Shown: piece by piece, positions 36,862 to 46,527 of the stretch | Position numbering within the stretch: the stretch's first letter is position 1 | Layout: the number at the start of each line of letters is the position of its first letter | From: Celeribacter litoreus | GTDB lineage: Bacteria > Pseudomonadota > Alphaproteobacteria > Rhodobacterales > Rhodobacteraceae | Reading direction: 5' to 3' | Assembly: GCF_020165855.1 (NCBI RefSeq) | Contig: NZ_JAIUFY010000012.1 | Coordinates: forward strand, 1-64,000 | DNA: 64,000 nucleotides | Program-made: the position numbers and the translations under genes | Notes under the pieces: model-generated | Told to the model about the DNA's origin: nothing | The model's database searches: none | What the model saw: the letters and a program-made list of their open reading frames with translations, nothing else

Positions 36862-38211
36862 ATGTCGAGCCAAGCTACCCCGATCCCGATGAGCGCGCGC
36901 AAATCCGGCCCGCTCAAAGGCACCGCTGCTGTTCCGGGGGATAAATCCATTTCCCACCGCGCCCTGATTTTCGGGGCCATGGCTGTTGGTGAGACGCGGA
37001 TCAGTGGCTTGCTTGAAGGCGAGGACGTTCTTGACACCGCAAAGGCAATGCAGGCGCTTGGGGCCTCTGTCGTGCGGTCCGGCGCTGGTGAATGGGTCGT
37101 GAACGGCGTTGGTGTTGGCGGCTTCACCGAACCGGAGAACGTCATCGACTGCGGCAACTCCGGCACGGGCGTCCGTCTCATCATGGGCGCTGTCGCGACC
37201 TATGACTTTTGCACGACCTTCACGGGCGACGGCTCTCTCCGTAAACGCCCTATGGCGCGTGTGACGGATCCTCTCGCCCTGTTTGGCACGCGCTCTGTCG
37301 GTCGCTCCGGCGGACGTCTCCCGTTGACCCTCATTGGTGCCGCGGAACCTGTCCCTGTCGAATATGAAACGCCGGTGCCGTCTGCGCAGGTGAAGTCTGC
37401 TGTTTTGCTCGCGGGCCTGAACGCGCCCGGTCAGACCGTCGTCATCGAAAAAGAAATGACCCGCGACCATACGGAGCGGATGCTCAAGGGCTTCGGCGCC
37501 GAGATCACGACCGAAACGACGCCCGAAGGCTATCACAAGATCACGCTCACCGGTCGTCCGGAACTGACCCCGCAAGAGGTCGCCGTTCCGCGCGATCCGA
37601 GTTCTGCGGCCTTCCCTGTCTGTGCCGCTCTGATCATCGAAGGCTCCGACATCATCGTTCCTGGCGTGAGCCAGAACTCGACGCGTAACGGTCTCTATAC
37701 GACGCTCGTCGAGATGGGTGCTCAGATCGAATTCCAGAACGAGCGCGAAGAGGGCGGCGAACCCGTTGCAGATCTCCGCGTGCGCGCCTCCAAGCTCAAA
37801 GGCATCGAAGTCCCGCCGGAGCGCGCGGCGTCGATGATTGACGAATACCCGATCCTCTCCGTGGTTGCGGCATATGCCGAAGGCACCACTGTGATGCGCG
37901 GTGTGAAAGAGCTTCGCGTTAAGGAATCGGATCGTATCGACGCGATGGCGCGCGGGCTGGAGGCCTGTGGCGTTCAGATCGAAGAAGATGAAGATACCCT
38001 GATCGTGCACGGCCTCGGCCCGAACGGCGTCAAAGGCGGCGCGACCTGTGTGACGCACCTCGATCACCGGATCGCCATGTCGTTCCTCATCCTTGGGATG
38101 GCCTCTCAGGAACCCGTTGCGGTGGATGACGGCGCGCCGATCGCGACCTCCTTCCCGATCTTCGAGAACCTGATGACGGGCCTCGGTGCCGACGTGACGC
38201 GGGACAACTGA
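36862..38211 (+). CDS. aroA: 3-phosphoshikimate 1-carboxyvinyltransferase (EPSP synthase)
   Basis: Joins PEP and shikimate-3-phosphate in aromatic amino acid synthesis. The 449-residue protein shows the [18 protein letters not shown] start motif near 26-43, [13 protein letters not shown] near 95-107, [10 protein letters not shown] and the late [13 protein letters not shown] motif. The overall pattern is closer to the alphaproteobacterial class II (CP4-like) group than to E. coli AroA, but I did not align it. AGGAGG lies 6 bases before the ATG. A membrane-protein gene begins one base after the stop. Confidence 0.95.
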   Translation: MSSQATPIPMSARKSGPLKGTAAVPGDKSISHRALIFGAMAVGETRISGLLEGEDVLDTAKAMQALGASVVRSGAGEWVVNGVGVGGFTEPENVIDCGNSGTGVRLIMGAVATYDFCTTFTGDGSLRKRPMARVTDPLALFGTRSVGRSGGRLPLTLIGAAEPVPVEYETPVPSAQVKSAVLLAGLNAPGQTVVIEKEMTRDHTERMLKGFGAEITTETTPEGYHKITLTGRPELTPQEVAVPRDPSSAAFPVCAALIIEGSDIIVPGVSQNSTRNGLYTTLVEMGAQIEFQNEREEGGEPVADLRVRASKLKGIEVPPERAASMIDEYPILSVVAAYAEGTTVMRGVKELRVKESDRIDAMARGLEACGVQIEEDEDTLIVHGLGPNGVKGGATCVTHLDHRIAMSFLILGMASQEPVAVDDGAPIATSFPIFENLMTGLGADVTRDN

Positions 38212-38212
38212 G

Positions 38213-38737
38213 ATGCGTATCGCGGCGTTTTGGGTGGTCTGTCTCCTGACGATCGCCCTCTATGCCGTTATGGTGCTCTGGACCCTATCCGCGATTGCTC
38301 ACGACGCCGGTGCGCCCGCATTCGATATGCGCCCAAGTGGCTATTCCATCGCAGAAGCGCGCGCATTTCTCTCGACGCTCTCAGATGAGGGCCGAGCGCT
38401 CTATCAAGGTCCCCAGAGATGGATGGACGCGGTCTATCCCGCGCTGCTCGCCATAACCGCGATCTGGTCCTCTCGTTGGGCGGCTGACGGGCGTTGGAAA
38501 TGGCTCTTCCGGAGTTTAGCCGTCTTTGCCTGCCTCAGCATGATCGGTGACTACGCGGAAAACATCTCTGTCGCGGTCCTGCTCGCCCAGCCGACCGATG
38601 CAGTCACCGATGCGGCAATTGAGCGGGCGGCGTTTTTCACGCGGTTCAAATCGCTCTTTGGCACATTCGCCATGACGCTCTGGCTCGTGCTGTTGGTGAT
38701 GCGCGGGTGGCGGAAATTGACAGTGTCGCGACACTGA
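38213..38737 (+). CDS. Small integral membrane protein of unknown function
   Basis: A 174-residue protein with about four hydrophobic segments: residues 5-28, 73-87, 97-115 and 145-165. The loop between the first two is about 45 residues and carries YSIAEARAFLSTLSDEGRALYQGPQRWMD. I recognise no catalytic motif. It starts one base after the aroA stop and is followed by cmk, so it is probably cotranscribed with both. Confidence 0.65.
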   Translation: MRIAAFWVVCLLTIALYAVMVLWTLSAIAHDAGAPAFDMRPSGYSIAEARAFLSTLSDEGRALYQGPQRWMDAVYPALLAITAIWSSRWAADGRWKWLFRSLAVFACLSMIGDYAENISVAVLLAQPTDAVTDAAIERAAFFTRFKSLFGTFAMTLWLVLLVMRGWRKLTVSRH

Positions 38738-38769
38738 GTCAGAACTGATCTTCCGAATTGGAGGTTCAA

Positions 38770-39378
38770 ATGAGTTTTTGTATTGCGATCGATGGTCCTG
38801 CCGCTGCCGGTAAAGGCACCATCTCCAAAGCCGTTGCGAAACATTACAATTTTGCGCACCTCGACACGGGGCTCTTGTATCGGGCGACGGGGGCTAAGAC
38901 CTTTGAGGGTTTGACGCCGATTGATGCGGCAGAGGCACTGACGGCTGCCGATCTTGAGCGAGACGATCTTCGGACTGGTGATGCAGGGCAGGCGGCGAGT
39001 CGCGTTGCCGCGATTCCAGAGGTCCGTGCGGCGCTGGTCGATTTCCAACAGGCCTTTGCCCGCCGTGAGGGCGGTGCGGTTCTCGATGGGCGCGATATCG
39101 GGACGGTGATCTGTCCGGATGCCGAGGTGAAGCTCTATGTCACGGCCTCGGACGAAGTGCGCGCCTCGCGTCGGCATCAGGAACTCATTGGCAAAGGCGA
39201 AGACGTGACCTTTGAGCAAGTGCTCGAAGATCTGCGGGAACGCGACGAACGCGACGCCGCCCGTGCGACTGCGCCACTCAAGCCTGCGGACGACGCAACG
39301 GTGATTGATACCTCTGATATGACCATCGATGAGGCGGTTGCGCAGGTGCTTGCGCTCATTGATGCACGGCGGAAATAA
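38770..39378 (+). CDS. cmk: Cytidylate kinase
   Basis: Phosphorylates CMP and dCMP. The 202-residue P-loop kinase has GPAAAGKGT at 9-17, the GLLYRATG substrate segment near 36-43, the [22 protein letters not shown] stretch (DGRDIGT near 112-118) and a lid RDERDAAR near 161-168. GGAGG lies 6 bases before the ATG. The order aroA-cmk-rpsA is widely conserved; here a membrane-protein gene and a BLUF gene are interposed. Confidence 0.96.
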   Translation: MSFCIAIDGPAAAGKGTISKAVAKHYNFAHLDTGLLYRATGAKTFEGLTPIDAAEALTAADLERDDLRTGDAGQAASRVAAIPEVRAALVDFQQAFARREGGAVLDGRDIGTVICPDAEVKLYVTASDEVRASRRHQELIGKGEDVTFEQVLEDLRERDERDAARATAPLKPADDATVIDTSDMTIDEAVAQVLALIDARRK

Positions 39379-39570
39379 GCAGCCTGTGCGATATCTCACG
39401 ATGCGCGGAAATGTGCCGTAAAATCTGCGGATTTTTGCGCGTGCGTGACAATTTGCGACTTGCCAGAGTGCCCCCCGATGTGCAGCGTAACCGTCGGAAA
39501 CTGCTCGGACTTTCTAGACTGATGAGCTGAGTTAGTTTCTGAGCTCTCGCAGACAAAGGAGGTGTCGCCG

Positions 39571-40065
39571 ATGAAGTATCTGCATGTTTTGTATCGGTCG
39601 CGCCCCACGCATGGCGAGTTCGATGAAACCGACCTCGATATCCTCAAAAGCGCGCTTGCGTTCAATAGCGAGAACGGCATCACGGGGCTGCTCGTGCGGG
39701 TGGATGAGCAATTCTATCAGGCTCTGCATGGGCCGAAGGATGCCGTGAGCACGCTGTTGGCGAAAATCGAAAATGACCCGCGCCACACGAACATGGAAAT
39801 CCTGTTGAGTGAGAGCGCCGCCGAGGTCTCGCCCTACGGCGAATGGGCCATGGCGTATGATAGCCTGATCGGCTTCGAAAATGATCTGGGCGCTGCTGCG
39901 GACGGCAATCTTCCAGAGATCACCGCAGAGAAAGCGCGTCACATCCTTGGACTGCTGGCTGATCTGGCCCGTGGCGTTGCCGAATTCGGATCTGCTTTCC
40001 CCTATTCCCGCCAGTTCGGTGAGACGGACGCGGCCTATATGGAACGGCTCGGCGGGCTCGCATAA
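39571..40065 (+). CDS. BLUF-domain blue-light photoreceptor, stand-alone
   Basis: A 164-residue flavin photoreceptor. The BLUF fold covers about 1-95 with the key residues Y8, N32, Q50, W92 and M94, spaced almost exactly as Y21, N45, Q63, W104 and M106 of AppA; the FYQALHG and DPRHTNMEILL segments are typical. The C-terminal 65 residues are a helical extension, not a recognised output domain, so signalling must go through partner proteins. A perfect AAGGAGGT ribosome site precedes the ATG. It lies between cmk and rpsA with its own upstream region. Confidence 0.88.
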   Translation: MKYLHVLYRSRPTHGEFDETDLDILKSALAFNSENGITGLLVRVDEQFYQALHGPKDAVSTLLAKIENDPRHTNMEILLSESAAEVSPYGEWAMAYDSLIGFENDLGAAADGNLPEITAEKARHILGLLADLARGVAEFGSAFPYSRQFGETDAAYMERLGGLA

Positions 40066-40077
40066 GGGCGTTTTCCC

Positions 40078-40106
40078 TTGCTTTTATGGGGATTCGGGAG
40101 TATACG
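40078..40106 (+). promoter_or_regulatory. Predicted rpsA promoter
   Basis: TTGCTT (40078-40083), a 17-base spacer and TATACG (40101-40106). It would give a leader of about 180 bases before rpsA, room for the autoregulation known for S1. Confidence 0.5.
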
Positions 40107-40294
40107 CGCGTCAGTCTATGAGGCCATCAGACGTCATCAAGACATTGCGGGCAGGGTCGGAGAGCAGCTTCGGCCCTGATTTGTGTTTTTCCTGCAAGGT
40201 CTTCTGAGCGTTGGGTCATAGGCAAAATGAAACCAAGACCGGCGGAGACAACCGCTTGGCCCGCATAAACGTATGAAAAGGAAATTGAGACCAC

Positions 40295-41971
40295 ATGGCT
40301 CAGAACGTATCTATGGAGGATTTCGAAGCCCTCCTGAACGAAAGCTTCGAAATTGACACCCCGGCTGAAGGTTCGGTTGTCAAAGGCAAGGTGATCGCTA
40401 TTGAAGCTGGTCAGGCCATCATCGACGTAGGCTACAAAATGGAAGGCCGCGTTGATCTGAAAGAATTCTCCAACCCGGGCGAAGCACCTTCCGTTGCTGT
40501 TGGCGACGAAGTTGAAGTGTTCCTCGACCGCGTTGAAAACGCACGTGGCGAAGCCGTCATCTCCCGCGACAAAGCCCGTCGCGAAGAAGCATGGGATCGT
40601 CTCGAAAAAGCCTACGCTTCCGAAGAGCGCGTCGAAGGCGCCATCTTTGGTCGTGTTAAAGGCGGCTTCACTGTTGATCTCGGCGGCGCAGTTGCGTTCC
40701 TTCCGGGCTCCCAGGTTGACGTGCGTCCGGTACGTGACGCTGGCCCGCTCATGGGTCTCAAGCAGCCGTTCCAGATCCTCAAGATGGACCGTCGTCGTGG
40801 CAACATCGTTGTGTCCCGTCGCGCAATCCTCGAAGAGTCCCGCGCAGAACAGCGCGCAGAAGTCATCGGCAACCTGTCCGAAGGTCAGGCAGTTGACGGT
40901 GTTGTCAAGAACATCACCGAATACGGTGCATTCGTTGACCTCGGCGGTGTTGACGGTCTTTTGCACGTCACCGACATGGCATGGCGTCGCGTGAACCACC
41001 CGTCCGAGATCCTCTCCATCGGTGAGACGATCAAGGTTCAGGTGATCAAGATCAACAAAGAGACCCACCGTATCTCCCTCGGCATGAAACAGCTTCAGGC
41101 CGATCCGTGGGATGCAGTCGAGAACAAATACCCGCTCGAGTCTGTTCACACGGGCCGCGTCACCAACATCACCGACTACGGTGCATTTGTTGAGCTGGAA
41201 CCGGGTGTTGAAGGCCTCGTGCACGTCTCCGAGATGTCCTGGACCAAGAAAAACGTCCACCCGGGCAAAATCGTCTCCACCTCCCAGGAAGTGGAAGTCA
41301 TGGTTCTCGAGATCGACTCCGCGAAACGTCGTGTGTCCCTCGGCCTCAAGCAGACCATGCGCAACCCGTGGGAACTCTTTGCAGAGACCCATCCGGAAGG
41401 CACCGTTGTCGAAGGCGAAGTCAAGAACATCACCGAATTCGGTCTGTTCATCGGCCTGCCGGGCGAGATCGACGGCATGGTTCACCTCTCCGACCTGTCT
41501 TGGGAAGAGCGTGGCGAAGACGCCATCCAGAACTACCACAAGAACGACGTCGTCAAAGCCGTTGTCACCGAAGTGGACGTGGAAAAAGAGCGTATCTCTC
41601 TCTCCATCAAAGCTCTCGACGACAGCTTCTCCGGTGCAGTTGAGGGCGTGAAACGCGGCTCCATCATCACCGTGACCGTGACTGCGATCGAAGACGGTGG
41701 CATCGAAGTCGAGTATGAAGGCGCGAAATCCTTCATCCGTCGCTCCGACCTGTCCCGTGACCGTGCTGAGCAGCGTCCTGAGCGCTTCCAGATCGGTGAT
41801 CACGTCGACGTACGCGTGACCAACGTGGATCAGAAAACCCGCCGTCTGGGTCTGTCCATCAAAGCACGTGAGATTGCAGAAGAGAAAGAAGCCGTCGAAC
41901 AGTACGGTTCCTCCGACTCCGGCGCATCGCTCGGCGATATCCTCGGCGCAGCCCTCAAGGGCGACGAGTAA
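40295..41971 (+). CDS. rpsA: 30S ribosomal protein S1
   Basis: The mRNA-binding ribosomal protein that helps initiate translation on structured leaders. The 558-residue protein contains six S1 OB-fold repeats; the later ones show clear G-x-V-x-NITxYGAFVxL-type starts (NITEYGAFVDL, NITDYGAFVEL, NITEFGLFIGL). Codon use is strongly biased toward a small set of codons, as expected for a highly expressed gene. AAGGAAATTGAG precedes the ATG. Typical alphaproteobacterial length. Confidence 0.98.
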   Translation: MAQNVSMEDFEALLNESFEIDTPAEGSVVKGKVIAIEAGQAIIDVGYKMEGRVDLKEFSNPGEAPSVAVGDEVEVFLDRVENARGEAVISRDKARREEAWDRLEKAYASEERVEGAIFGRVKGGFTVDLGGAVAFLPGSQVDVRPVRDAGPLMGLKQPFQILKMDRRRGNIVVSRRAILEESRAEQRAEVIGNLSEGQAVDGVVKNITEYGAFVDLGGVDGLLHVTDMAWRRVNHPSEILSIGETIKVQVIKINKETHRISLGMKQLQADPWDAVENKYPLESVHTGRVTNITDYGAFVELEPGVEGLVHVSEMSWTKKNVHPGKIVSTSQEVEVMVLEIDSAKRRVSLGLKQTMRNPWELFAETHPEGTVVEGEVKNITEFGLFIGLPGEIDGMVHLSDLSWEERGEDAIQNYHKNDVVKAVVTEVDVEKERISLSIKALDDSFSGAVEGVKRGSIITVTVTAIEDGGIEVEYEGAKSFIRRSDLSRDRAEQRPERFQIGDHVDVRVTNVDQKTRRLGLSIKAREIAEEKEAVEQYGSSDSGASLGDILGAALKGDE

Positions 41972-41998
41972 TCGCATCTCGCGATCAGAATTATGGAG

Positions 41999-42026
41999 AA
42001 GGCCCTGCATTTGCGGGGCCTTTTTC
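41999..42026 (+). terminator. Rho-independent terminator after rpsA
   Basis: AAGGCCC and GGGCCTT arms with a TGCATTTGCG-type loop are followed by five T, 27 bases after the stop. Confidence 0.88.
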
Positions 42027-42321
42027 GTTTGGGCCAGCCGTATGAAGGAGCATGCGAATCGCAGGGCAATTCTGCAATGCGGCATGCGCCTAATGCCTGC
42101 CTAACCCTACGATTGCCCGGCCAAAGGCAGGCGAAACCGGATTTTCGGGCCTAATCTCAGCACATTAAAGAGAAAAAAGCGCTCCGTATCGCGCGGCCCC
42201 TATTCCCCGCTCACGGAACCCACCCTATATTCGTTTCATAGGATGTGTCGCTGACAGACAGAAAAATGGCCCTGCAGCATCACATGTAACATGGACGACG
42301 TGCCAGCGAAGGGGAGGCTTC
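42027..42321 (+). promoter_or_regulatory. Gene-free leader region upstream of ihfB
   Basis: About 295 bases without a gene. A perfect 8-bp inverted repeat GCCTGCCT (42095-42102) and AGGCAGGC (42125-42132) could form a stem-loop. An A-rich stretch near 42165-42180 and a TATATT element near 42225 are possible promoter parts. IHF genes are often autoregulated, but I see no certain IHF site. Confidence 0.4.
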
Positions 42322-42603
42322 ATGATCCGGTCCGAACTGATTCAGAAGATCGCAGACGAGAACCCACATCTCTACCAGCGGGACGTCGAACGGATCGTGA
42401 ATACGATCTTTGAAGAAATTATCGAAGCGATGGCGCGCGGTGATCGGGTCGAGCTTCGCGGCTTCGGCGCGTTCTCCGTCAAAAAGCGTGATGCACGCAT
42501 GGGGCGCAACCCGCGCACCGGCGAAGCAGTGCCTGTCGAGGAAAAGCATGTGCCGTTCTTCAAAACCGGCAAGCTTCTACGTGACCGCCTGAACGAAGAA
42601 TAA
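42322..42603 (+). CDS. ihfB: Integration host factor subunit beta
   Basis: Forms the DNA-bending IHF heterodimer with IhfA. The 93-residue protein has the HU/IHF signature: N-terminal helices ([14 protein letters not shown]), the [14 protein letters not shown] strand pair and the DNA-arm segment [30 protein letters not shown], where RNPRTGE is at about 61-67. The start MIRSELI is typical of the beta subunit. It leads a unit with a LapA-like gene and trpF, 17 and 3 bases apart. Confidence 0.95.
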   Translation: MIRSELIQKIADENPHLYQRDVERIVNTIFEEIIEAMARGDRVELRGFGAFSVKKRDARMGRNPRTGEAVPVEEKHVPFFKTGKLLRDRLNEE

Positions 42604-42620
42604 ATCTGGAAAGGGCGCCC

Positions 42621-42968
42621 ATGCGCTATATCCGCTACGCGTTTCTCGCTGCTCTTGCCGTGGTTCTTGTGACCGTGGCGCTGGCGAACCGTGATCTCGT
42701 CACTCTCAACCTGCTTCCGGCTGAACTCGCGAACCTGACAGGTGTGTCCTTGGCGATTAGCCTGCCGATGTTCGTTGTGATTTTCGGGGCGATCATCGCC
42801 GGTCTTCTGATTGGCTTTGTCTGGGAGTGGATGCGGGAATACAAACACCGCTCTGCTGCCTCCATGCACAAACGCGAGAAGGAAAAGCTCGCGCGGGAAG
42901 TGGATAAGCTCAAGACCCAAAAGGCGAAGAACGAGGGCGACGAAGTCCTCGCACTGCTGGACAACTGA
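42621..42968 (+). CDS. LapA-domain (DUF1049) inner-membrane protein
   Basis: A 115-residue membrane protein of the LapA/YciS family, involved with LapB in lipopolysaccharide assembly control in E. coli. Two helices lie at about 5-23 and 45-68, separated by a short loop with ANRDLVTLNLLP, a family-typical turn. The cytoplasmic C terminus (75-115) is a charged coiled coil. It lies between ihfB and trpF, as ihfB-lapA neighbours do in many proteobacteria; a lapB partner is not visible here. Confidence 0.8.
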   Translation: MRYIRYAFLAALAVVLVTVALANRDLVTLNLLPAELANLTGVSLAISLPMFVVIFGAIIAGLLIGFVWEWMREYKHRSAASMHKREKEKLAREVDKLKTQKAKNEGDEVLALLDN

Positions 42969-42971
42969 TCC

Positions 42972-43613
42972 ATGGACACACGTGTAAAGATTTGCGGGCT
43001 GAAAACGCCCGAGGCTCTCACCTGTGCGGTCGAGGCTGGCGCCCAATATCTCGGGTTCGTGTTCTTCCCGAAATCCCCACGCAATGTCGATGTTCCGACG
43101 GCACGTGAACTTGCGCTCGAGGTTCCTATCGGCGTGGCCAAAGTTGCGCTTGTGGTAGATGCCTCTGATGAGGAGCTAGATCGCATCACGGGCGAGGTTC
43201 CTCTCGATATGCTTCAACTGCACGGCAAGGAGACACCTGAGCGCGTCGCAGAAATTCGTGCGCGCTATGGTCTGCCTGTGATGAAGGCTGTCGGTGTCGC
43301 CGCGCCGGAGGATGTGCCGGCGCTGGACGCGTATGGGATGGTGGCCGACCAGATCCTCGTCGATGCAAAGGCACCGAAGGGTGCTGATTTGCCCGGCGGC
43401 AACGGTCTCTCCTTTGACTGGCGTCTGATCGCAAAGCGCGGCTGGAACCGGCCGTGGATGCTCGCCGGTGGGCTGACGCCGGAGAACGTCGTGACGGCGA
43501 TTCAAATGACCGGCGCAAAGCAGGTCGATGTGTCTTCGGGCGTCGAAAGCGCGCCGGGAGAGAAAGACCCTGCGAAAATTCGCGCGTTTATCGAAGCGAT
43601 CAGACAGGCCTGA
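42972..43613 (+). CDS. trpF: Phosphoribosylanthranilate isomerase
   Basis: Amadori rearrangement in tryptophan synthesis (PRA to CdRP). The 213-residue TIM barrel begins [12 protein letters not shown], with the catalytic Cys at about residue 8, has [13 protein letters not shown] near 28-40, the catalytic Asp region [11 protein letters not shown] near 128-138, and the phosphate-binding [10 protein letters not shown] near 160-169. It is followed by trpB after 116 bases; trpA is 12 kb away on the other strand. Confidence 0.95.
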   Translation: MDTRVKICGLKTPEALTCAVEAGAQYLGFVFFPKSPRNVDVPTARELALEVPIGVAKVALVVDASDEELDRITGEVPLDMLQLHGKETPERVAEIRARYGLPVMKAVGVAAPEDVPALDAYGMVADQILVDAKAPKGADLPGGNGLSFDWRLIAKRGWNRPWMLAGGLTPENVVTAIQMTGAKQVDVSSGVESAPGEKDPAKIRAFIEAIRQA

Positions 43614-43621
43614 CGCCGATT

Positions 43622-43642
43622 GCCTGCATTTGCGGGCTCTTT
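43622..43642 (+). terminator. Weak hairpin between trpF and trpB
   Basis: GCCTGC/GCGGGC (one G-T pair) with loop ATTT is followed by TCTTTT. It could partly terminate after trpF; trpB has its own ribosome site. Confidence 0.4.
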
Positions 43643-43729
43643 TGCAGTGCGATGCTTTACGGTCCAGCGCGGCTAGGCTAAATCCATGGGAACTCCTCGA
43701 CACATGAGGATCCGCAAGGGAGCGATCTA

Positions 43730-44980
43730 ATGAACGATCTTTTCAACAGCTTTATGAATGGCCCTGACGAGAAGGGGCGCTTTGGTATCTATGGCGGTCG
43801 CTTCGTGTCCGAGACCTTGATGCCGCTGATCCTCTCGCTCGAGGAGGAATATGACAAAGCGAAGGACGATCCGACCTTCTGGGCCGAGATGGATGATCTC
43901 TGGAAGCACTACGTTGGTCGTCCGAGCCCGCTCTATTTTGCGGAGAAGATGACCGAAGAGTTGGGTGGCGCGAAGATCTATCTCAAGCGTGACGAGCTCA
44001 ACCACACCGGCGCGCACAAGATCAATAACGTGCTTGGTCAGATCATTCTGGCCCGCCGTATGGGAAAAACGCGGATTATCGCGGAAACCGGCGCGGGTCA
44101 GCACGGTGTGGCGACTGCGACCGTCTGTGCGAAGTTCGGTCTGAAGTGTGTAGTCTACATGGGCGCGCATGACGTTGAGCGTCAGATGCCGAACGTGTTC
44201 CGGATGCAGCTTCTCGGTGCCGAAGTGGTGCCGGTGAAGTCCGGTCGCGGCACGCTCAAAGACGCCATGAACGACGCGCTGCGCGATTGGGTGACCAACG
44301 TGCGGGATACTTTCTACTGCATCGGCACAGTTGCGGGTCCGCACCCCTATCCGGCCATGGTCCGCGACTTCCAATCCATCATCGGGAAAGAAGTCCGTTG
44401 GCAGCTTCCGGAGCAAGAAGGCGAAGGCCGTCTGCCGGATACGGTCATTGCGGCAATCGGTGGTGGCTCCAACGCGATGGGTCTGTTCTATCCGTTCCTT
44501 GATGACGAGAGCGTCAACATCATCGGTGTCGAAGCTGGCGGCAAAGGCGTCGACGAGAAGATGGAGCACTGCGCCTCACTGACGGGCGGCCGCCCGGGCG
44601 TTCTGCACGGCAACCGCACCTATCTTCTTCAGGACGACGACGGTCAGATCCTCGAAGGGTTCTCGATTTCGGCCGGTCTGGACTATCCTGGCATCGGGCC
44701 TGAACACGCTTGGCTCAACGACATTGGCCGCGCGAAATACGTCTCGATTACGGATAAGGAAGCACTTGAAGCCTTCCAATTCTCGTGCCGCACCGAGGGC
44801 ATTATTCCCGCGCTTGAGCCTTCTCACGCACTTGCACACGTGATGAAAATCGCTCCGACGTTGCCGAAAGACCATATCATCGTCATGAACATGTGTGGCC
44901 GTGGCGATAAGGACATCTTTACCGTTGCGCGTCACCTCGGCGTTGATATCGCAGGTTCCGAAGGTCGCGATAGCGAATAA
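43730..44980 (+). CDS. trpB: Tryptophan synthase beta chain
   Basis: Condenses indole with serine to tryptophan using PLP, in an alpha2beta2 complex with TrpA. The 416-residue protein has the PLP lysine K97 in [10 protein letters not shown], the [11 protein letters not shown] loop near 122-132 and the phosphate-binding GGGSNAMG near 243-250. AAGGGAG lies 7 bases before the ATG. The partner trpA lies at 56028-56819, so the pair is not cotranscribed. Confidence 0.98.
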   Translation: MNDLFNSFMNGPDEKGRFGIYGGRFVSETLMPLILSLEEEYDKAKDDPTFWAEMDDLWKHYVGRPSPLYFAEKMTEELGGAKIYLKRDELNHTGAHKINNVLGQIILARRMGKTRIIAETGAGQHGVATATVCAKFGLKCVVYMGAHDVERQMPNVFRMQLLGAEVVPVKSGRGTLKDAMNDALRDWVTNVRDTFYCIGTVAGPHPYPAMVRDFQSIIGKEVRWQLPEQEGEGRLPDTVIAAIGGGSNAMGLFYPFLDDESVNIIGVEAGGKGVDEKMEHCASLTGGRPGVLHGNRTYLLQDDDGQILEGFSISAGLDYPGIGPEHAWLNDIGRAKYVSITDKEALEAFQFSCRTEGIIPALEPSHALAHVMKIAPTLPKDHIIVMNMCGRGDKDIFTVARHLGVDIAGSEGRDSE

Positions 44981-45028
44981 ATATAGCCTTTTCAGCGCCT
45001 TGCGCTGTGCGATGCGATGGGTTTATGC

Positions 45029-45059
45029 AGGGCGTCCGGTTCCTTGGACGCCCTTTTTA
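45029..45059 (+). terminator. Rho-independent terminator after trpB
   Basis: AGGGCGTCC/GGACGCCCT, a 9-bp stem with a GGTTCCTT-type loop, is followed by five T. Confidence 0.9.
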
Positions 45060-45259
45060 TGTCATAAACCAAAGTTTATTCCCTGATTTTATTGGATTTT
45101 TATCCGTTCGTATCCTTTCGGTTTATTTTCTGAATCGACCCTTGGGCGCATGCTTTCCTCAATGACGCGCCCGTCAATTGTGATCCGCTAACATCTGGCT
45201 GGGTTACAAAATTGACCGGAGACGCGTCTCTAGAGAAGTCGAGCAGAAGGTTGGAACTG

Positions 45260-45751
45260 ATGGGAAAAGGGCGTTTTCTCCTTATGACGTCGCTCTTTGC
45301 GCTTGGGGCTTTCCCCAGGGAAGGGCGAGCCTGTGTCGCATCGAAAGCGGTCGAGGCAGCTGAGGCAGTCGGGTGTCGAGTACTCTCGTGTCGGCTGACC
45401 GGAACACAGCTCATGGTACAGGTTCTTGAGAGCAACATCGTCAGCTCTCTTGTCTACGATCTGGAAACGGGTCGCTTCGAAGAAGTCACTATGGCGAACG
45501 CCCGACATCTTCCTGAATTTAGCTCCGATATCTCGCTCATCGACGCCATTCTGGCCGCTGAGGCGCACGGCTATGAAGTGCGATCAGCGACGCTGAGAGC
45601 CGGTGCGAAAAGCAACCTGATTGTCCGACGCTTCGGCACAGAGCACATCGAGCTCGAATACAATCACCTTCGACATGCCTTCATGGAGACGACACATCCG
45701 TTTGACGAGCCGATGCTTGCTTCGGCGTCGTGTGGTTTGCAGTCTCTCTAA
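45260..45751 (+). CDS. Secreted PepSY-like repeat protein
   Basis: A 163-residue protein with a signal peptide (basic start GKGR, hydrophobic core to about residue 18, then ACVA). The mature part appears to hold two copies of a PepSY-like unit: a helix (AVEAAEAVGC; then AILAAEAHGYEV) followed by strands ending in a YDLETGRF-type turn. This pattern suits small periplasmic inhibitor or sensor domains. I do not recognise a named family. The ATG at 45260 has AAGGTTGGA upstream. It is the first of three codirectional small genes ending with a LuxR-type regulator. Confidence 0.55.
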   Translation: MGKGRFLLMTSLFALGAFPREGRACVASKAVEAAEAVGCRVLSCRLTGTQLMVQVLESNIVSSLVYDLETGRFEEVTMANARHLPEFSSDISLIDAILAAEAHGYEVRSATLRAGAKSNLIVRRFGTEHIELEYNHLRHAFMETTHPFDEPMLASASCGLQSL

Positions 45752-45969
45752 GCGACGTCCTGGCCGCTCTCTCCTGATCCATTCCCCCCCTGGATCTTAC
45801 GAGAGCGAAGTAGATGGACGTCGGCAGGGTCATGGCGTGAACACAGCGCCATGGCCCTCCCAAATTCAGGCGAGAGGTGGACAGCGCCTGCCTTGACCCG
45901 CTACAACTAAATCGTTGCCCGTCCGACCTCACCTTGCCGGATTGTGGCCCTCATCCGCAGGTTTCTCCC

Positions 45970-46518
45970 ATGCTGAGATTGTTTCCCATCGCCCTTTGCC
46001 TAGTCATGAGCGCAGGTAGTGCGTCCGCCTCTGTGACAGATGACGTTGTGGCTTCCCTTGTGAATGACGGGTTCAAGCAGGTCACGATCAGGCGGACCTT
46101 GCTGGGCCGCGTGCATATCGTCGCGGTTTCCGAAGATGAAACGCGCGAAATCGTTCTCGACCCCCGCAACGGATCCATCCTGCGGGACTACTCCGAACCA
46201 AGCCTGCCGATAGTCCGATCCTCTGCAGAACCGAAACCGAGCGCCGTCTCTATCGACAACACACCGGAGGCTGCCGAGGATGGAGATGATGGTGGGTCGA
46301 AGGATGAAACAGAGCAATCGACGGCGGGAGCATCCGGATCGACGTCGAGCGGAGAGACGGGCACCTCCCCTGAGGCACCGGAAGACGATGGCGGCGCCAG
46401 CTCGGACCCGAACGCTTCTCAGTCGGACAAAGGGAAGAACTCTGAAAAGGGCAATAACGGGAATAATGGCAAAGGGCGCGGAAATTCTGATAAACGATCG
46501 GGTAAATCCGGTCGATAG
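45970..46518 (+). CDS. Secreted PepSY-like protein with low-complexity tail
   Basis: A 182-residue protein. Residues 1-20 form a signal peptide ending SASAS. Residues about 21-75 form one PepSY-like unit (VVASLVNDGFKQVTIRRTLLGRVHIVAV, then LDPRNGSILRDY). Residues 85-182 are low complexity: an acidic, Ser/Glu/Gly-rich part, then a basic Gly/Asn/Lys tail (GNNGNNGKGRGN). The acidic-to-basic switch suggests an extended, possibly wall- or polymer-interacting region. The longer upstream frame lacks a signal peptide. It lies nine bases before the regulator gene, so they are cotranscribed. Confidence 0.6.
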   Translation: MLRLFPIALCLVMSAGSASASVTDDVVASLVNDGFKQVTIRRTLLGRVHIVAVSEDETREIVLDPRNGSILRDYSEPSLPIVRSSAEPKPSAVSIDNTPEAAEDGDDGGSKDETEQSTAGASGSTSSGETGTSPEAPEDDGGASSDPNASQSDKGKNSEKGNNGNNGKGRGNSDKRSGKSGR

Positions 46519-46527
46519 GATGAGGTT

